Source: Burkholderia sp. Ax-1719 (lineage in GTDB: Bacteria > Pseudomonadota > Gammaproteobacteria > Burkholderiales > Burkholderiaceae). From it: a stretch of 64,000 nucleotides of DNA. Below, piece after piece: positions 8,844 through 16,901 of this stretch; position 1 is the first letter of the stretch; each line of letters opens with the position of its first letter. The notes under the pieces were generated by a model that made no database searches, was not told where the DNA came from, and saw nothing but the letters and a program-made list of their open reading frames with translations. The position numbers were made by a program, and so were the translations under genes. The stretch lies in the NCBI RefSeq assembly GCF_011753055.1, contig NZ_VWWJ01000006.1, forward strand, positions 248,001 through 312,000, in the 5' to 3' direction.

Positions 8844-9407
8844 ATGAAACCGAGGTATTTCGCGGCCGCCGCCGCGGCGCTCGTGTGCGCCGGACTTTCG
8901 CTGTTCGCGCTGAGCGCGCAGGCCACGCTCAAGCCGGGCGACCCGGCGCCCGACTTCACGACCCAGGCATCGCTGGGCGGCAAGACCTACACCTATTCGC
9001 TCGCCTCCGAACTCAAGAAAGGCCCGGTGGTGGTGTACTTCTATCCGGCCGCTTTCACCAAGGGCTGCACGATCGAGGCGCATGAATTCGCCGAAGCCGT
9101 CGACGAGTACAAGAAGTACGGTGCAACCGTGATCGGCGTTTCGCACGACAACATCGACACGCTCACGAAGTTCTCGGTGAGCGAGTGCCGCAGCAAATTC
9201 CCGGTGGCCGCCGATGAGGACTCGAAGATCATCAAGTCGTATGACGCGTCCATGCCCCTGCATGAGTCGATGGCCAATCGCGTGTCCTACGTGATCGCGC
9301 CGGACGGCAAGGTCATCTACGAGTACACCAGCCTGTCGCCCGACCAGCACGTCGAAAACACCCTGCGCGCCGTGAAGGAATGGGCCGCGCAGCATCCGCA
9401 GCAGTAA
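8844..9407 (+). CDS. exported peroxiredoxin (PrxQ/BCP-like, AhpC-TSA fold)
   Basis: A 187-residue peroxiredoxin with a signal peptide ending in SAQA at about residue 27, so it should act in the periplasm. PAPDFTTQA and VVYFYPAAFTKGCT are characteristic; Cys75 is the peroxidatic cysteine. In classical PrxQ proteins the resolving Cys lies five residues later, but here that position is His80. Another Cys (Cys115, in SVSECRSKF) could serve, or the enzyme may be 1-Cys. GAGGA lies eight bases before the ATG at 8844. Its role is probably reduction of H2O2 or organic peroxides in the envelope. No reductase partner gene is next to it. Confidence 0.85.
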   Translation: MKPRYFAAAAAALVCAGLSLFALSAQATLKPGDPAPDFTTQASLGGKTYTYSLASELKKGPVVVYFYPAAFTKGCTIEAHEFAEAVDEYKKYGATVIGVSHDNIDTLTKFSVSECRSKFPVAADEDSKIIKSYDASMPLHESMANRVSYVIAPDGKVIYEYTSLSPDQHVENTLRAVKEWAAQHPQQ

Positions 9408-9574
9408 TCCTGACGCCAGCGCGGCGCGCGCCCGACGCCGACGGCCTTGCGGTGAGACAAGTTCTCACCACGGGGCCGGTACGGCGTGTGCTGCACGCTG
9501 GTATCGTGCAGACCGCCTGCGAAATCCCGCCTCGATCCCTTTGCGCGAACGCGCCTGAATGCGTTCGCGCGGTC

Positions 9575-9610
9575 CGCACAGTACGCACAGTACGCACAGT
9601 ACGCACCGTC
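9575..9610 (+). repeat. short tandem repeat, 9-bp unit
   Basis: Three exact copies of CGCACAGTA and a fourth divergent copy (CGCACCGTC) lie directly before the start of the next membrane-protein gene. The array is too short and lacks spacers, so it is not a CRISPR. The unit length of nine would keep any reading frame. Confidence 0.8.
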
Positions 9611-9619
9611 CGTTTTCGT

Positions 9620-10087
9620 ATGCCCATATTCGTCCTGCTTTTTGCTCTCGCCGCGCTCGTGTATGGCGCGCTGCGGGCGTATCAGTCCATCGCCGCGCAC
9701 TTTGGCACGGGCGTGGCGATTGGCGCCGCCGTGGTGGCGGCGCTGATCGTCATCGCGCTCATCGCGTACTGGCTGCAGCGCCGCCGCGACATCGCGCCGA
9801 ATCTGCGCGGCGAGGGCAACTGGACCCATCGCGTGTCGGGTGCGTGGGGCGAAGCCAGGCTCGCGGCCGGCAAACGCCTGTGCGACATCACGCAAGGCGC
9901 GGAACACGGCGCATACATCTTCGCGGACCTGCAAAGCGCGCAGTGCGAACGCGATGCAAGCGGCTGGCACGTCGCGCTGCGCGTGAGCGACGCGCGCAAA
10001 CCGCTCTGGCAATTGCCGATGCCCAGCGAGCGCGAGGCGAAACGCTGGGCGCGCATCTTCACGCTGGCTATTGCCCAGAAACTTTGA
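9620..10087 (+). CDS. small inner-membrane protein of unknown function
   Basis: A 155-residue protein with two hydrophobic segments, about residues 2-18 (FVLLFALAALVYGALRA) and 32-52 (VAIGAAVVAALIVIALIAYWL), followed by QRRRD and a soluble C-terminal domain of about 100 residues with HRVSGAWGEARLAAGKRLCD. The positive residues after segment two suggest that the C-terminal domain is cytoplasmic. I do not recognise the family. The ATG at 9620 is the first in-frame ATG before the membrane segments, but no clear ribosome binding site is present and a 9-bp tandem repeat ends ten bases upstream. The frame is open further back, so a longer start cannot be excluded. Confidence 0.65.
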   Translation: MPIFVLLFALAALVYGALRAYQSIAAHFGTGVAIGAAVVAALIVIALIAYWLQRRRDIAPNLRGEGNWTHRVSGAWGEARLAAGKRLCDITQGAEHGAYIFADLQSAQCERDASGWHVALRVSDARKPLWQLPMPSEREAKRWARIFTLAIAQKL

Positions 10088-10117
10088 TCGTCGCAATTTT
10101 GTAACTGCCTGATTTTT

Positions 10118-10693
10118 ATGCTTGATTCCTCATCGTTCGTGCATAGATTGCCGATGTTGCGCGCGTGTTGTCTGGGCCTTGCGCTGGCTGCGGGTGCGAC
10201 GCTTTTTAGCGGCTGCGACCAGCAGAAAGTCGCCGATGCCGTCAACGCGATCAAGCCCGATTCAATGGCGTTCGGCGGCCTGAAGATCGGCGTGTCGACC
10301 GTCGAGGACGTGCGCCGCCAGGCGGGCAAACCCGAAATCGTCTGGCAGAACGACGACGGCACCGAACGGCTCGAATACCCGCGTGGCCCGAACGGCCTGA
10401 ACACGTGGATGCTCGACTTCGACGCCGATGGCAAGCTCGTCGCCATGACTCAGGCGCTGACGGCGCAGAACATCGCCCAGGTGGTGCCGGGCATGACCCA
10501 GGATGATGTGCGACGGCTGCTCGGCAAGCCGGCCGAGGTCGCGAAATACGCGCTCAGTCACGAGGAAGTGTGGAGCTGGCACTGGGCCGAAGGCGGTGTA
10601 ACCGGCGACGGCATGTTCAATGCGCATTTTTCGCCGGATGGGCTGGTGGTGCGAACCTCGCGCTCAGATGCGCCGGGGCATGGAACGCACTGA
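10118..10693 (+). CDS. SmpA/OmlA (BamE-like) lipoprotein
   Basis: A putative lipoprotein with lipobox LFSGC and two BamE/OmlA-like segments, FGGLKIGVSTVEDVRRQAGKP and, better matched, PGMTQDDVRRLLGKP. The residue after the lipid-modified Cys is Asp, which in E. coli retains lipoproteins in the inner membrane. The start is uncertain: 10118 gives a 33-residue leader, while the ATG at 10154 (MLRACCLGLA) gives a more typical 21-residue signal peptide. Neither has a strong ribosome binding site. It is longer than BamE (about 110 residues) and does not replace the essential bamE gene, which is normally near omlA/fur. It is probably an envelope protein of unknown role. Confidence 0.75.
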   Translation: MLDSSSFVHRLPMLRACCLGLALAAGATLFSGCDQQKVADAVNAIKPDSMAFGGLKIGVSTVEDVRRQAGKPEIVWQNDDGTERLEYPRGPNGLNTWMLDFDADGKLVAMTQALTAQNIAQVVPGMTQDDVRRLLGKPAEVAKYALSHEEVWSWHWAEGGVTGDGMFNAHFSPDGLVVRTSRSDAPGHGTH

Positions 10694-10743
10694 GGTGGCA
10701 GCAAGGTAGTCACGAGCGCTTGATTGCGCGGGAGGGGCCGAAG

Positions 10744-11010
10744 ATGAAGCGTCTGGCGTTGTTGTGGAGAATCGTGAAGGGTGACGCGCGCGTGCTGTGG
10801 TACGCGCTGCGCCAGCCTGGCCGCCCGGTCTGGCTGCTGCCGGCGACGGTGCTGCTCGGGCTTTATGCGCTCGATCCGTTCAATATCGCGCTGCCGGTGG
10901 CCGGCGTGATCGACGACGGGATCATCGTCCCGCTCGTGCTGCACCTGCTGGTGAAATGCCTGCCGATGGAGATGAGGCGGGCGGGGCGGTTCGAAAGCGC
11001 GCGGGGGTGA
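10744..11010 (+). CDS. DUF1232 (YkvA-type) small membrane protein
   Basis: An 88-residue protein with the DUF1232 pattern: ALRQPGRPVWLLPATVLLG, then YALDPFNIALPVAGVIDDG and a C-terminal hydrophobic stretch IIVPLVLHLLV. The start at 10744 has a strong purine-rich ribosome binding site (GGGAGGGG at 10729-10736). The lipoprotein gene ends 50 bp upstream, so co-transcription is possible. The molecular function of this family is not known. Confidence 0.75.
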   Translation: MKRLALLWRIVKGDARVLWYALRQPGRPVWLLPATVLLGLYALDPFNIALPVAGVIDDGIIVPLVLHLLVKCLPMEMRRAGRFESARG

Positions 11011-11031
11011 AATTGTGCGGCCCGATCTAGT

Positions 11032-11057
11032 TTGATGTAAAGTATATCTTACATCAA
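11032..11057. promoter_or_regulatory. palindromic operator of the XRE/NTase module
   Basis: TTGATGTAA and TTACATCAA form a perfect 9-bp inverted repeat around an 8-bp A/T-rich centre, ending 35 bp before the XRE regulator's ATG. It is probably the autoregulatory site of that HTH protein, because toxin-antitoxin operons are commonly controlled this way. Confidence 0.7.
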
Positions 11058-11092
11058 CGGGCCACCTGACACGGCGGCTTGCGGAGGCCGTC

Positions 11093-11572
11093 ATGCAACT
11101 CTACGAAATTGGCCACGCCGTGGCGACGCGGCGGGCGGAACTCGATCTCACCCAGGCGCAACTCGCCAAACTCGCGGGCCTCTCGCGCCTGACCGTCAAT
11201 CAGCTCGAATCGGGCAAGCTCAACGACCTTGGAATCAACAAGCTGATTCCTTTGCTCAGCGTGCTCGGGCTCGAACTGGCGGCGTTCGCCCGGCCGCCGC
11301 AGCGTGGTCTCTACAAGGCCACGGTCAGCGCGAATGTCAGCTACGACGGTCATCTCACGGAGCGCCAGCTGTCTAAAGCGCTAGCTTCCGGTCAGATTCC
11401 CGAAGGTTGCGAATCGCAGATTTCGACGATTCTCGATGAAGTGCCGGTGCCGGTCGTCGTCAAGGCGGTCGAAGAGGCAGCGAAGAATTCCGGCACGCCC
11501 GCGCGCGATATCTGGAAGCACCTCGCGGCCTGGTCAAAGGCGCTGCATCTTTATCGGGGAGTGTGGGTATGA
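11093..11572 (+). CDS. XRE-family HTH protein, probable antitoxin/regulator
   Basis: A 159-residue protein with an N-terminal Cro/C1-type HTH (about residues 5-62: LTQAQLAKLAGLSRLTVNQL, then a helix VLGLELAAF). A second region (about 75-159) starts SYDGHLTERQLSKALASGQI and is not one I can name; it may bind the partner. The stop overlaps the next gene's ATG by four bases (ATGA), which indicates translational coupling. The perfect palindrome at 11032-11057 precedes it. The pair resembles AbiE-like toxin-antitoxin modules, but the regulator is XRE-type instead of the winged-helix AbiEi. Antitoxin function is inferred from gene order and coupling. Confidence 0.72.
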   Translation: MQLYEIGHAVATRRAELDLTQAQLAKLAGLSRLTVNQLESGKLNDLGINKLIPLLSVLGLELAAFARPPQRGLYKATVSANVSYDGHLTERQLSKALASGQIPEGCESQISTILDEVPVPVVVKAVEEAAKNSGTPARDIWKHLAAWSKALHLYRGVWV

Positions 11573-12252
11573 ATATGCCCGCGACATTGCCGGATGGTCC
11601 CTGGCAGCCGCTCTTTCGGGAAGCGATGCGTCTGATCGACGAGATCCGCACGCATGGCACTTCGACACCGTTCTGGACGTTTGGCGGCGGCACGGCGCTG
11701 ATGCTGCGCTACGGTCATCGGATGAGCCGCGACATCGATCTTTTCGTGCCGAATCCTCAATACCTGGGCTATGTGAATCCGCGCATCAACGACACCGCGG
11801 CGGAGATCACCCAGGACTACGAGGAACACGCCCAGTTCGTGAAGCTGATCCTGCCGACCGGAGAGATCGACTTCGTCGTGTCGCAGAATCTGACTTCGCC
11901 CGGCTTTGACGAATGGACCTTGATGGGAGAACCCGTCAAGGTTGAAACCGCTGCGGAAATCGTCGCCAAGAAGATGTGGTATCGCGGCGACCGGCCGGCC
12001 GCGCGCGATCTGTTCGACCTGAGCCTCGTGATCGAGCGCGAACCCGAGGATCTCATGGCAGCGGGCGCGTGGCTCGTGCGGCACCGCGAGACGTTTCTGC
12101 GCCTGCTGGTTGAACATCGCGCGTTCATCGCGGCGCGATTCAACGATATCCTCACGCTGGATTACACGCCTTCGTTCGATTACTGCGCGGCGTTGGCGAC
12201 GGATTTTTTACAGTCGATTCCCGGACCGGTCGCTTCAAAGCCGCCGCGTTGA
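11569..12252 (+). CDS. AbiEii/AbiGii-like nucleotidyltransferase, probable toxin
   Basis: A 227-residue protein of the nucleotidyltransferase AbiEii/AbiGii superfamily. The motif FGGGTALML (39-42 GGGT) followed by DID at 55-57 is the metal/NTP-binding core. DFVVS (Asp101) is a candidate third acidic residue, and AKKMWYRGDRPAARDLFDL (134-151) matches the Lys/Arg-Asp block of the family. All key residues are intact. Family members transfer nucleotides to tRNA or other targets, and the AbiE toxins give phage defence by abortive infection. The ATG at 11569 overlaps the regulator's stop, with GGGGAG seven bases upstream; a GTG lies two codons earlier. The target of this protein is unknown. Confidence 0.75.
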   Translation: MNMPATLPDGPWQPLFREAMRLIDEIRTHGTSTPFWTFGGGTALMLRYGHRMSRDIDLFVPNPQYLGYVNPRINDTAAEITQDYEEHAQFVKLILPTGEIDFVVSQNLTSPGFDEWTLMGEPVKVETAAEIVAKKMWYRGDRPAARDLFDLSLVIEREPEDLMAAGAWLVRHRETFLRLLVEHRAFIAARFNDILTLDYTPSFDYCAALATDFLQSIPGPVASKPPR

Positions 12253-12264
12253 TGTGCGAGCGCC

Positions 12265-12900
12265 TCAACCCTGCCGCACAAACGCAAACACCTGCTCCGC
12301 GAACAACAACAGCGCCACCACGATCATCGCCGCGCCCGAAAGCTGGCTGACGATACGCGCCGCTTTCGGCCGGGTGCCCAGCACCGCCTTCGACCCCAGC
12401 CCGACCACCGAATACACCGACGCGCAATTGAGCATATGCAGCGCGCCGAGCACCACGATCTGCACGGACACCGACCAGCCCGCGCCGGGCCGCGTGAACT
12501 GCGGCAGCAGGGCGACGAACAGCAGGATCGCCTTCGGGTTGAGACCGCTGATCGCGAAGCCGCGCAGCGCCCATCCTTGCTTGCTGCTTTGCGTCTGGCC
12601 GTCATCGGCCGAAAGCTGCGTCGCGGGTCGCATCACGGTCTTCACGCCCAGCCACAGCAGATACGCGCCGCCCACCACGGTCAGCACCGACAGGACCGCC
12701 GGCACGCTCGTCACCAGCGTGCCCACGCCCGCCGCGACCACCAGCGTGATCGCCAGATAGCCCAGCAACATGCCGCCCACGGCGGGCGCGACCACGCGTC
12801 CGCGCAGCCCCGCTGAAATCGCATAGGCCCAGTCCGCTCCCGGGACCATGACGAGGGAGAACGAGACGATCCAGAACGCGGTCAACAGACTTGCTTGCAC
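12265..12900 (-). CDS. LysE/RhtB-family amino-acid exporter
   Basis: A 211-residue inner-membrane protein with five to six predicted membrane segments and family signatures: VMVPGADWAYAISAGLRGR near the N-terminus, GGAYLLWLGVKTV and FAISGLNPKAILLFVALLPQ. Members export amino acids or derivatives. It starts with GTG at 12900, preceded by AAGGGAAG. It is divergent from the Lrp-type regulator at 13060-13512, an arrangement common for LysE exporters induced by their substrate. The substrate cannot be told from sequence. Confidence 0.88.
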   Translation of the reverse strand: MQASLLTAFWIVSFSLVMVPGADWAYAISAGLRGRVVAPAVGGMLLGYLAITLVVAAGVGTLVTSVPAVLSVLTVVGGAYLLWLGVKTVMRPATQLSADDGQTQSSKQGWALRGFAISGLNPKAILLFVALLPQFTRPGAGWSVSVQIVVLGALHMLNCASVYSVVGLGSKAVLGTRPKAARIVSQLSGAAMIVVALLLFAEQVFAFVRQG

Positions 12901-13059
12901 TGCTGTACTTCCCTTTTATCGACGGTGTTGCGCGCGCGAGGTCCGCTCAGGAGGATCCGGATGGCATGCGCGCCAAGGTCGCAAATATTAGGGTTTTCGA
13001 GCAGAGAAGTGCTCCCTATTTCTTGTCATGAGGTGTCAAATGGCGCTAGTATTTCGCGT

Positions 13060-13512
13060 ATGGATGCCATTGACCGCAAGATTCTTGCTGAGATCCAGCA
13101 AGATGGACGACTTTCAATCACGGAGCTGAGCGAACGCGTGGGCTTGAGCCTGTCGCCGTGCCAGCGACGGCTGCGCGCGCTCGAAAGCGCGCAGGTCATC
13201 AGCGGCTATCGGGCGACGATCGAGCCGTCGGCGGTGGGGCTGAATTTTTCGGCGATCGTGTTCGCGACCCTGCGCGAGGGCAGCAGCGAAAACGTGCAGG
13301 ATTTCGAAGACGCGCTGGTCGACATCCCCGAAATCACACGCGCCGAACGTCTCTTCGGTGAGCCCGACTACATGCTGCACGTCGTCACGCGCGATCTGAA
13401 GGCGTTCCAGACGCTTTACGACCGCCGTCTGCTGCCGCTGCCGTCTGTTCTGCGGCTCACGTCCACGCTCGTGATGAAGAGCATCTTTCAGGACCGGCCG
13501 CTGCCGCTTTAA
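13060..13512 (+). CDS. Lrp/AsnC-family transcriptional regulator
   Basis: A 150-residue regulator. An N-terminal HTH (MDAIDRKILAEIQQDGRLSI, then LSERVGLSLSPCQRRLRALE) is followed by the RAM ligand-binding domain with VQDFEDALVDIPEITRAERL and GEPDYMLHVVTRDL. The start at 13060 matches family N-termini; upstream in-frame sequence is not conserved in style. It is divergent from the LysE exporter, with a 159-bp gap that presumably holds shared operator sites, so it probably activates the exporter in response to an amino acid. Confidence 0.88.
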   Translation: MDAIDRKILAEIQQDGRLSITELSERVGLSLSPCQRRLRALESAQVISGYRATIEPSAVGLNFSAIVFATLREGSSENVQDFEDALVDIPEITRAERLFGEPDYMLHVVTRDLKAFQTLYDRRLLPLPSVLRLTSTLVMKSIFQDRPLPL

Positions 13513-13517
13513 AGCAC

Positions 13518-13549
13518 AAAGCGGTTGAAGCTTGCGCCTCAACCGCTTT
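13518..13549. terminator. bidirectional terminator between the Lrp gene and mdtC
   Basis: AAAGCGGTTGA / TCAACCGCTTT form a perfect 11-bp stem with a 10-base loop, with T-runs on both strands. It sits between convergent genes. Confidence 0.8.
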
Positions 13550-13579
13550 TGCCATTGTCGTCACGACCGCGTCAAACGC

Positions 13580-16500
13580 TCATTCGACCGCCCGCGGCGG
13601 CGGTGCGATCTTGCCGCGTTTCGCGTCCCACCAGACGCGCAGGCGGTCCATATACAGGTACACCACCGGCGTCGTATAGAGCGTGAGCATCTGGCTCACG
13701 ATCAGCCCGCCGACGATGGAAATCCCCAGCGGCGCGCGCAGTTCCGCGCCTTCGCCGCTGCCGAACGCCAGCGGCAGCGCGCCCAGCAGGGCCGCGAACG
13801 TCGTCATCATGATCGGCCGGAAGCGCAGCAGACACGCCTGGAAGATCGCATCGCGCGAATTCAGGCCTTGGCGCGACGCCTCGATGGCGAAGTCCACCAT
13901 CATGATCGCGTTCTTCTTGACGATGCCGATCAGCAGGATCACGCCGATCAGCGCAATGATGCTGAATTCCGTCTTGAAGAGCAGCAGTGCGAGCAGGGCG
14001 CCCACGCCCGCCGAAGGCAGCGTCGAGAGAATCGTCAGCGGATGGATATAGCTCTCGTACAGGATCCCTAGCACGATATAGACGGCCAGCAGCGCGGCCA
14101 GGATCAGGATCGGCTGGTTGTCGAGCGATTGCTGGAACGCCTGCGCCGTACCCTGGAAGCTGCCGTGGATGGTCTGCGGCATGCCGATTTCGGCCATCGT
14201 GTCGTAGATCGCTTGCGTCGCGTCCGAGAGCGACTTGCCCGGCGGCAGGTTGAACGAGATCGTCGAGGCCACGAACTGGCTCTGGTGATTCACCGAAAGT
14301 GGCGTCGTGCCGGGCCCGAACGAGGCAATCGCCGAGAGCGGGATCATCGTTTCCTTCGCGGTGGACACCGCCGCGCCCGAGGACGCGCTCGACTTGCCGC
14401 TGGCGGCGAGCGAGTTGGTCGCCAGGTTGCGCGCGGAGTCGGCGGCCAGCGCCGCGGCGCTCGATGAGGTGGTGCCGCTCGTGCCGCCCGTCGATGCGCT
14501 CGACGTGGTGGCGGTGGGGCCGGTGACCGTGCCCGCCGTCGCGTTGGTGCTTTGCGCGCCGCTCGCCGTGCCGCCCGAGGTACTGACCCAGATCTGGTTG
14601 AGCATTTCCGGGCTCTGCCAGTATTGCGGCGCGACTTCCATCACGACGTGATACTGGTTGAGCGGGTTGTAGATCGTCGAGACCTGGCGCTGGCCGAACG
14701 CGTCATAGAGCGTGTTGTCGATCTGCGAAGGCGTGATGTTCAGGCGCGCGGCGCTCTTGCGGTCGATCGTCACCATCGACTCCAGTCCGCCTTGCTGCTG
14801 GTCCGAATTCACGTCCGCGAGTTCGGGGCGCGCCTGCAGCGCTTCCGTGAGCTTCGGCCCCCACTTGTAGAGGTCGGTGGTGTTGTCGGCGAGCAGCGTG
14901 AACTGATACTGCGCATTCGATTGCCGGCCGCCCACGCGGATGTCCTGCACGGCCTGCAGGAAGGTGCGCGCGCCCGCCACGTTCGACAGCGGCCCGCGCA
15001 ATTGCGCGATCACTTCGTCGGCGGACAGCTTGCGCTCGCTCTTGGGCTTGAGCGAAATGAACATAAAGCCGGCGTTGGTTGCGTGGCCGCCCGTGAAGCC
15101 CGCGACCGAATCGACGGCGGGGTTCGCCTGCACGATGCGCTGCATCTCGGCGAACTTCCCTTTCATGGCCTGGAACGAGGTGGACTGGTCCGCCTGAATG
15201 CCGCCGACCAGCCGCCCGGTGTCCTGCTGCGGGAAGAAGCCTTTGGGCACGATCACGTAGAGCACGACGTTCAGCGCGATGGTGGCGATCAGGATCAGCA
15301 GGATCAGCAGCGGACGCGCCAGCGCCCAGCCGAGCGTGCGCTCGTAGCCGCCCTGCAGGCGCAGGAAGCCGTGTTCGAGCCACTGCGCGAAGCGGCCTTC
15401 TTCTTTCTTTTCGTGGTGCTCGTCGAGCAGGCGCGAGCACATCATCGGCGTGAGCGTGAGCGAAACGGCCAGCGACACCGCAATCGCGAGCGACAGCGTG
15501 AGCGCGAATTCGCGGAACAGGCGCCCGACGATGCCGCCCATCAGCAGGATCGGCAGGAACACGGCCACCAGCGAGACGCTGATCGATAGCACCGTGAAGC
15601 CCACTTCGCGTGCGCCGATCAAGGCCGCTTCCATGCGCGTTTTGCCGTTCTCGATGTGACGCGAGATGTTTTCCAGCACCACGATGGCGTCGTCGACCAC
15701 GAAGCCCGTCGCGATGGTCAGCGCCATCAGCGAGAGGTTGTCGAGCGAGAAGCCCATCAGATACATGGCCGCGAAGGTGCCGATGATCGAGATCGGCACG
15801 GCAACGCTTGGGATCAGCGTCGCGCGCCAGTTGCGCAGGAACAGGAACACCACCATCACGACCAGCGCCACGGCGATGATGAGCGTGCGCTCGGTGTCCT
15901 TGAGCGAGGAGCGGATCGTGACCGAGCGGTCGGAAGTGGGGATCACTTCGACGTCGGCGGGCAGCGAGGCTTTCAACTGCGGCAGCATCGCGATCACGCG
16001 GTCGACGGTCTCGATGATGTTCGCGCCGGGCTGGCGGTAGAGGATCACCAGCACCGAACGTTTGCCGTTGGCGAGCCCCAGGTTGCGCAGGTCTTCCACC
16101 GAATCGACCACTTCGCCCACGTCCGAAAGCTTCACGCCCGCGTTGTTGCGGTAAGCGATCACGAGGTCCTTGTACTGGCTCGCCTTGCTGGCCTGGTCGT
16201 TGGTGTACAGCTGGAAGCGCTGCGGGCCGAATTCGATGTCGCCCTTCGGGCTGTTCGCGTTCGCGGAGGCGAGCGCCGCGCGCACGTCTTCCAGACCGAT
16301 GCCGTAGTGGAACAGCGCGTGCGGCTCCAGCTCCACGCGCACGGCGGGATTGGCCGAGCCGCTCACGTCCACTTCGCCGATGCCGTCCACCTGCGAGAGC
16401 GACTGTTGCAGCACCGTGGCCGCGGAATCGTAGAGCTGGCCCGCGCTGAGCGTGGGCGAGGTGAGCGCGAGGATCAGGATCGGCGCGTCGGCGGGATTGA

Positions 16501-16894
16501 CCTTGTGGTAGGTGGGATTCGAGCGCAGGGACGTCGGCAGGTCGGCGCGGGCGGCGTTGATGGCGGCCTGCACGTCGCGCGCCGCGCCGTCGATGTCGCG
16601 GTTCAGGCCGAACTGCAGCGTGATGCGCGTGCTGCCCACCGAGCTTTGCGAGGTCATCTCGCTCACATCGGCGATCGAACCGAGGTGGCGCTCCAGCGGG
16701 CTCGCCACGCTGGTCGCCACGGTTTCCGGGCTCGCGCCCGGCAGCGACGCCTGCACCGAGATGGTCGGGAAATCCACCTGGGGCAGCGGCGCGACCGGCA
16801 GCTTCGTGAAGGCGAACAGGCCGGCCAGCGCGATGCCCAGCGCCAGCAGCGTGGTGGCGACGGGGCGCGAAATGAAGGGGCGCGAGAGGTTCAT
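13580..16894 (-). CDS. mdtC: RND efflux permease (MdtC/MuxC-like)
   Basis: An inner-membrane proton-driven HAE1-type RND transporter of 1104 residues, third in an mdtA-mdtB-mdtC order. The N-terminus NLSRPFISRPVATTLLALGI, VDDAIVVLENISRHIE in the TM4 region and KKNAIMMVDFAIEA near TM11 are family hallmarks. A Ser/Thr/Ala/Gly-rich stretch of about 75 residues (about 772-845) is inserted in the second periplasmic loop; MdtB lacks it. The ATG at 16894 lies seven bases after the mdtB stop. MdtB and MdtC form mixed trimers in E. coli. No outer-membrane factor gene follows, so the pump must use one encoded elsewhere. Confidence 0.88.
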   Translation of the reverse strand: MNLSRPFISRPVATTLLALGIALAGLFAFTKLPVAPLPQVDFPTISVQASLPGASPETVATSVASPLERHLGSIADVSEMTSQSSVGSTRITLQFGLNRDIDGAARDVQAAINAARADLPTSLRSNPTYHKVNPADAPILILALTSPTLSAGQLYDSAATVLQQSLSQVDGIGEVDVSGSANPAVRVELEPHALFHYGIGLEDVRAALASANANSPKGDIEFGPQRFQLYTNDQASKASQYKDLVIAYRNNAGVKLSDVGEVVDSVEDLRNLGLANGKRSVLVILYRQPGANIIETVDRVIAMLPQLKASLPADVEVIPTSDRSVTIRSSLKDTERTLIIAVALVVMVVFLFLRNWRATLIPSVAVPISIIGTFAAMYLMGFSLDNLSLMALTIATGFVVDDAIVVLENISRHIENGKTRMEAALIGAREVGFTVLSISVSLVAVFLPILLMGGIVGRLFREFALTLSLAIAVSLAVSLTLTPMMCSRLLDEHHEKKEEGRFAQWLEHGFLRLQGGYERTLGWALARPLLILLILIATIALNVVLYVIVPKGFFPQQDTGRLVGGIQADQSTSFQAMKGKFAEMQRIVQANPAVDSVAGFTGGHATNAGFMFISLKPKSERKLSADEVIAQLRGPLSNVAGARTFLQAVQDIRVGGRQSNAQYQFTLLADNTTDLYKWGPKLTEALQARPELADVNSDQQQGGLESMVTIDRKSAARLNITPSQIDNTLYDAFGQRQVSTIYNPLNQYHVVMEVAPQYWQSPEMLNQIWVSTSGGTASGAQSTNATAGTVTGPTATTSSASTGGTSGTTSSSAAALAADSARNLATNSLAASGKSSASSGAAVSTAKETMIPLSAIASFGPGTTPLSVNHQSQFVASTISFNLPPGKSLSDATQAIYDTMAEIGMPQTIHGSFQGTAQAFQQSLDNQPILILAALLAVYIVLGILYESYIHPLTILSTLPSAGVGALLALLLFKTEFSIIALIGVILLIGIVKKNAIMMVDFAIEASRQGLNSRDAIFQACLLRFRPIMMTTFAALLGALPLAFGSGEGAELRAPLGISIVGGLIVSQMLTLYTTPVVYLYMDRLRVWWDAKRGKIAPPPRAVE

Positions 16895-16901
16895 CGCGTC
16901 A

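Noticed and set aside
9575..9610. CRISPR-like repeat
   Set aside because: Units are 9 bp, contiguous and without spacers; no cas genes.
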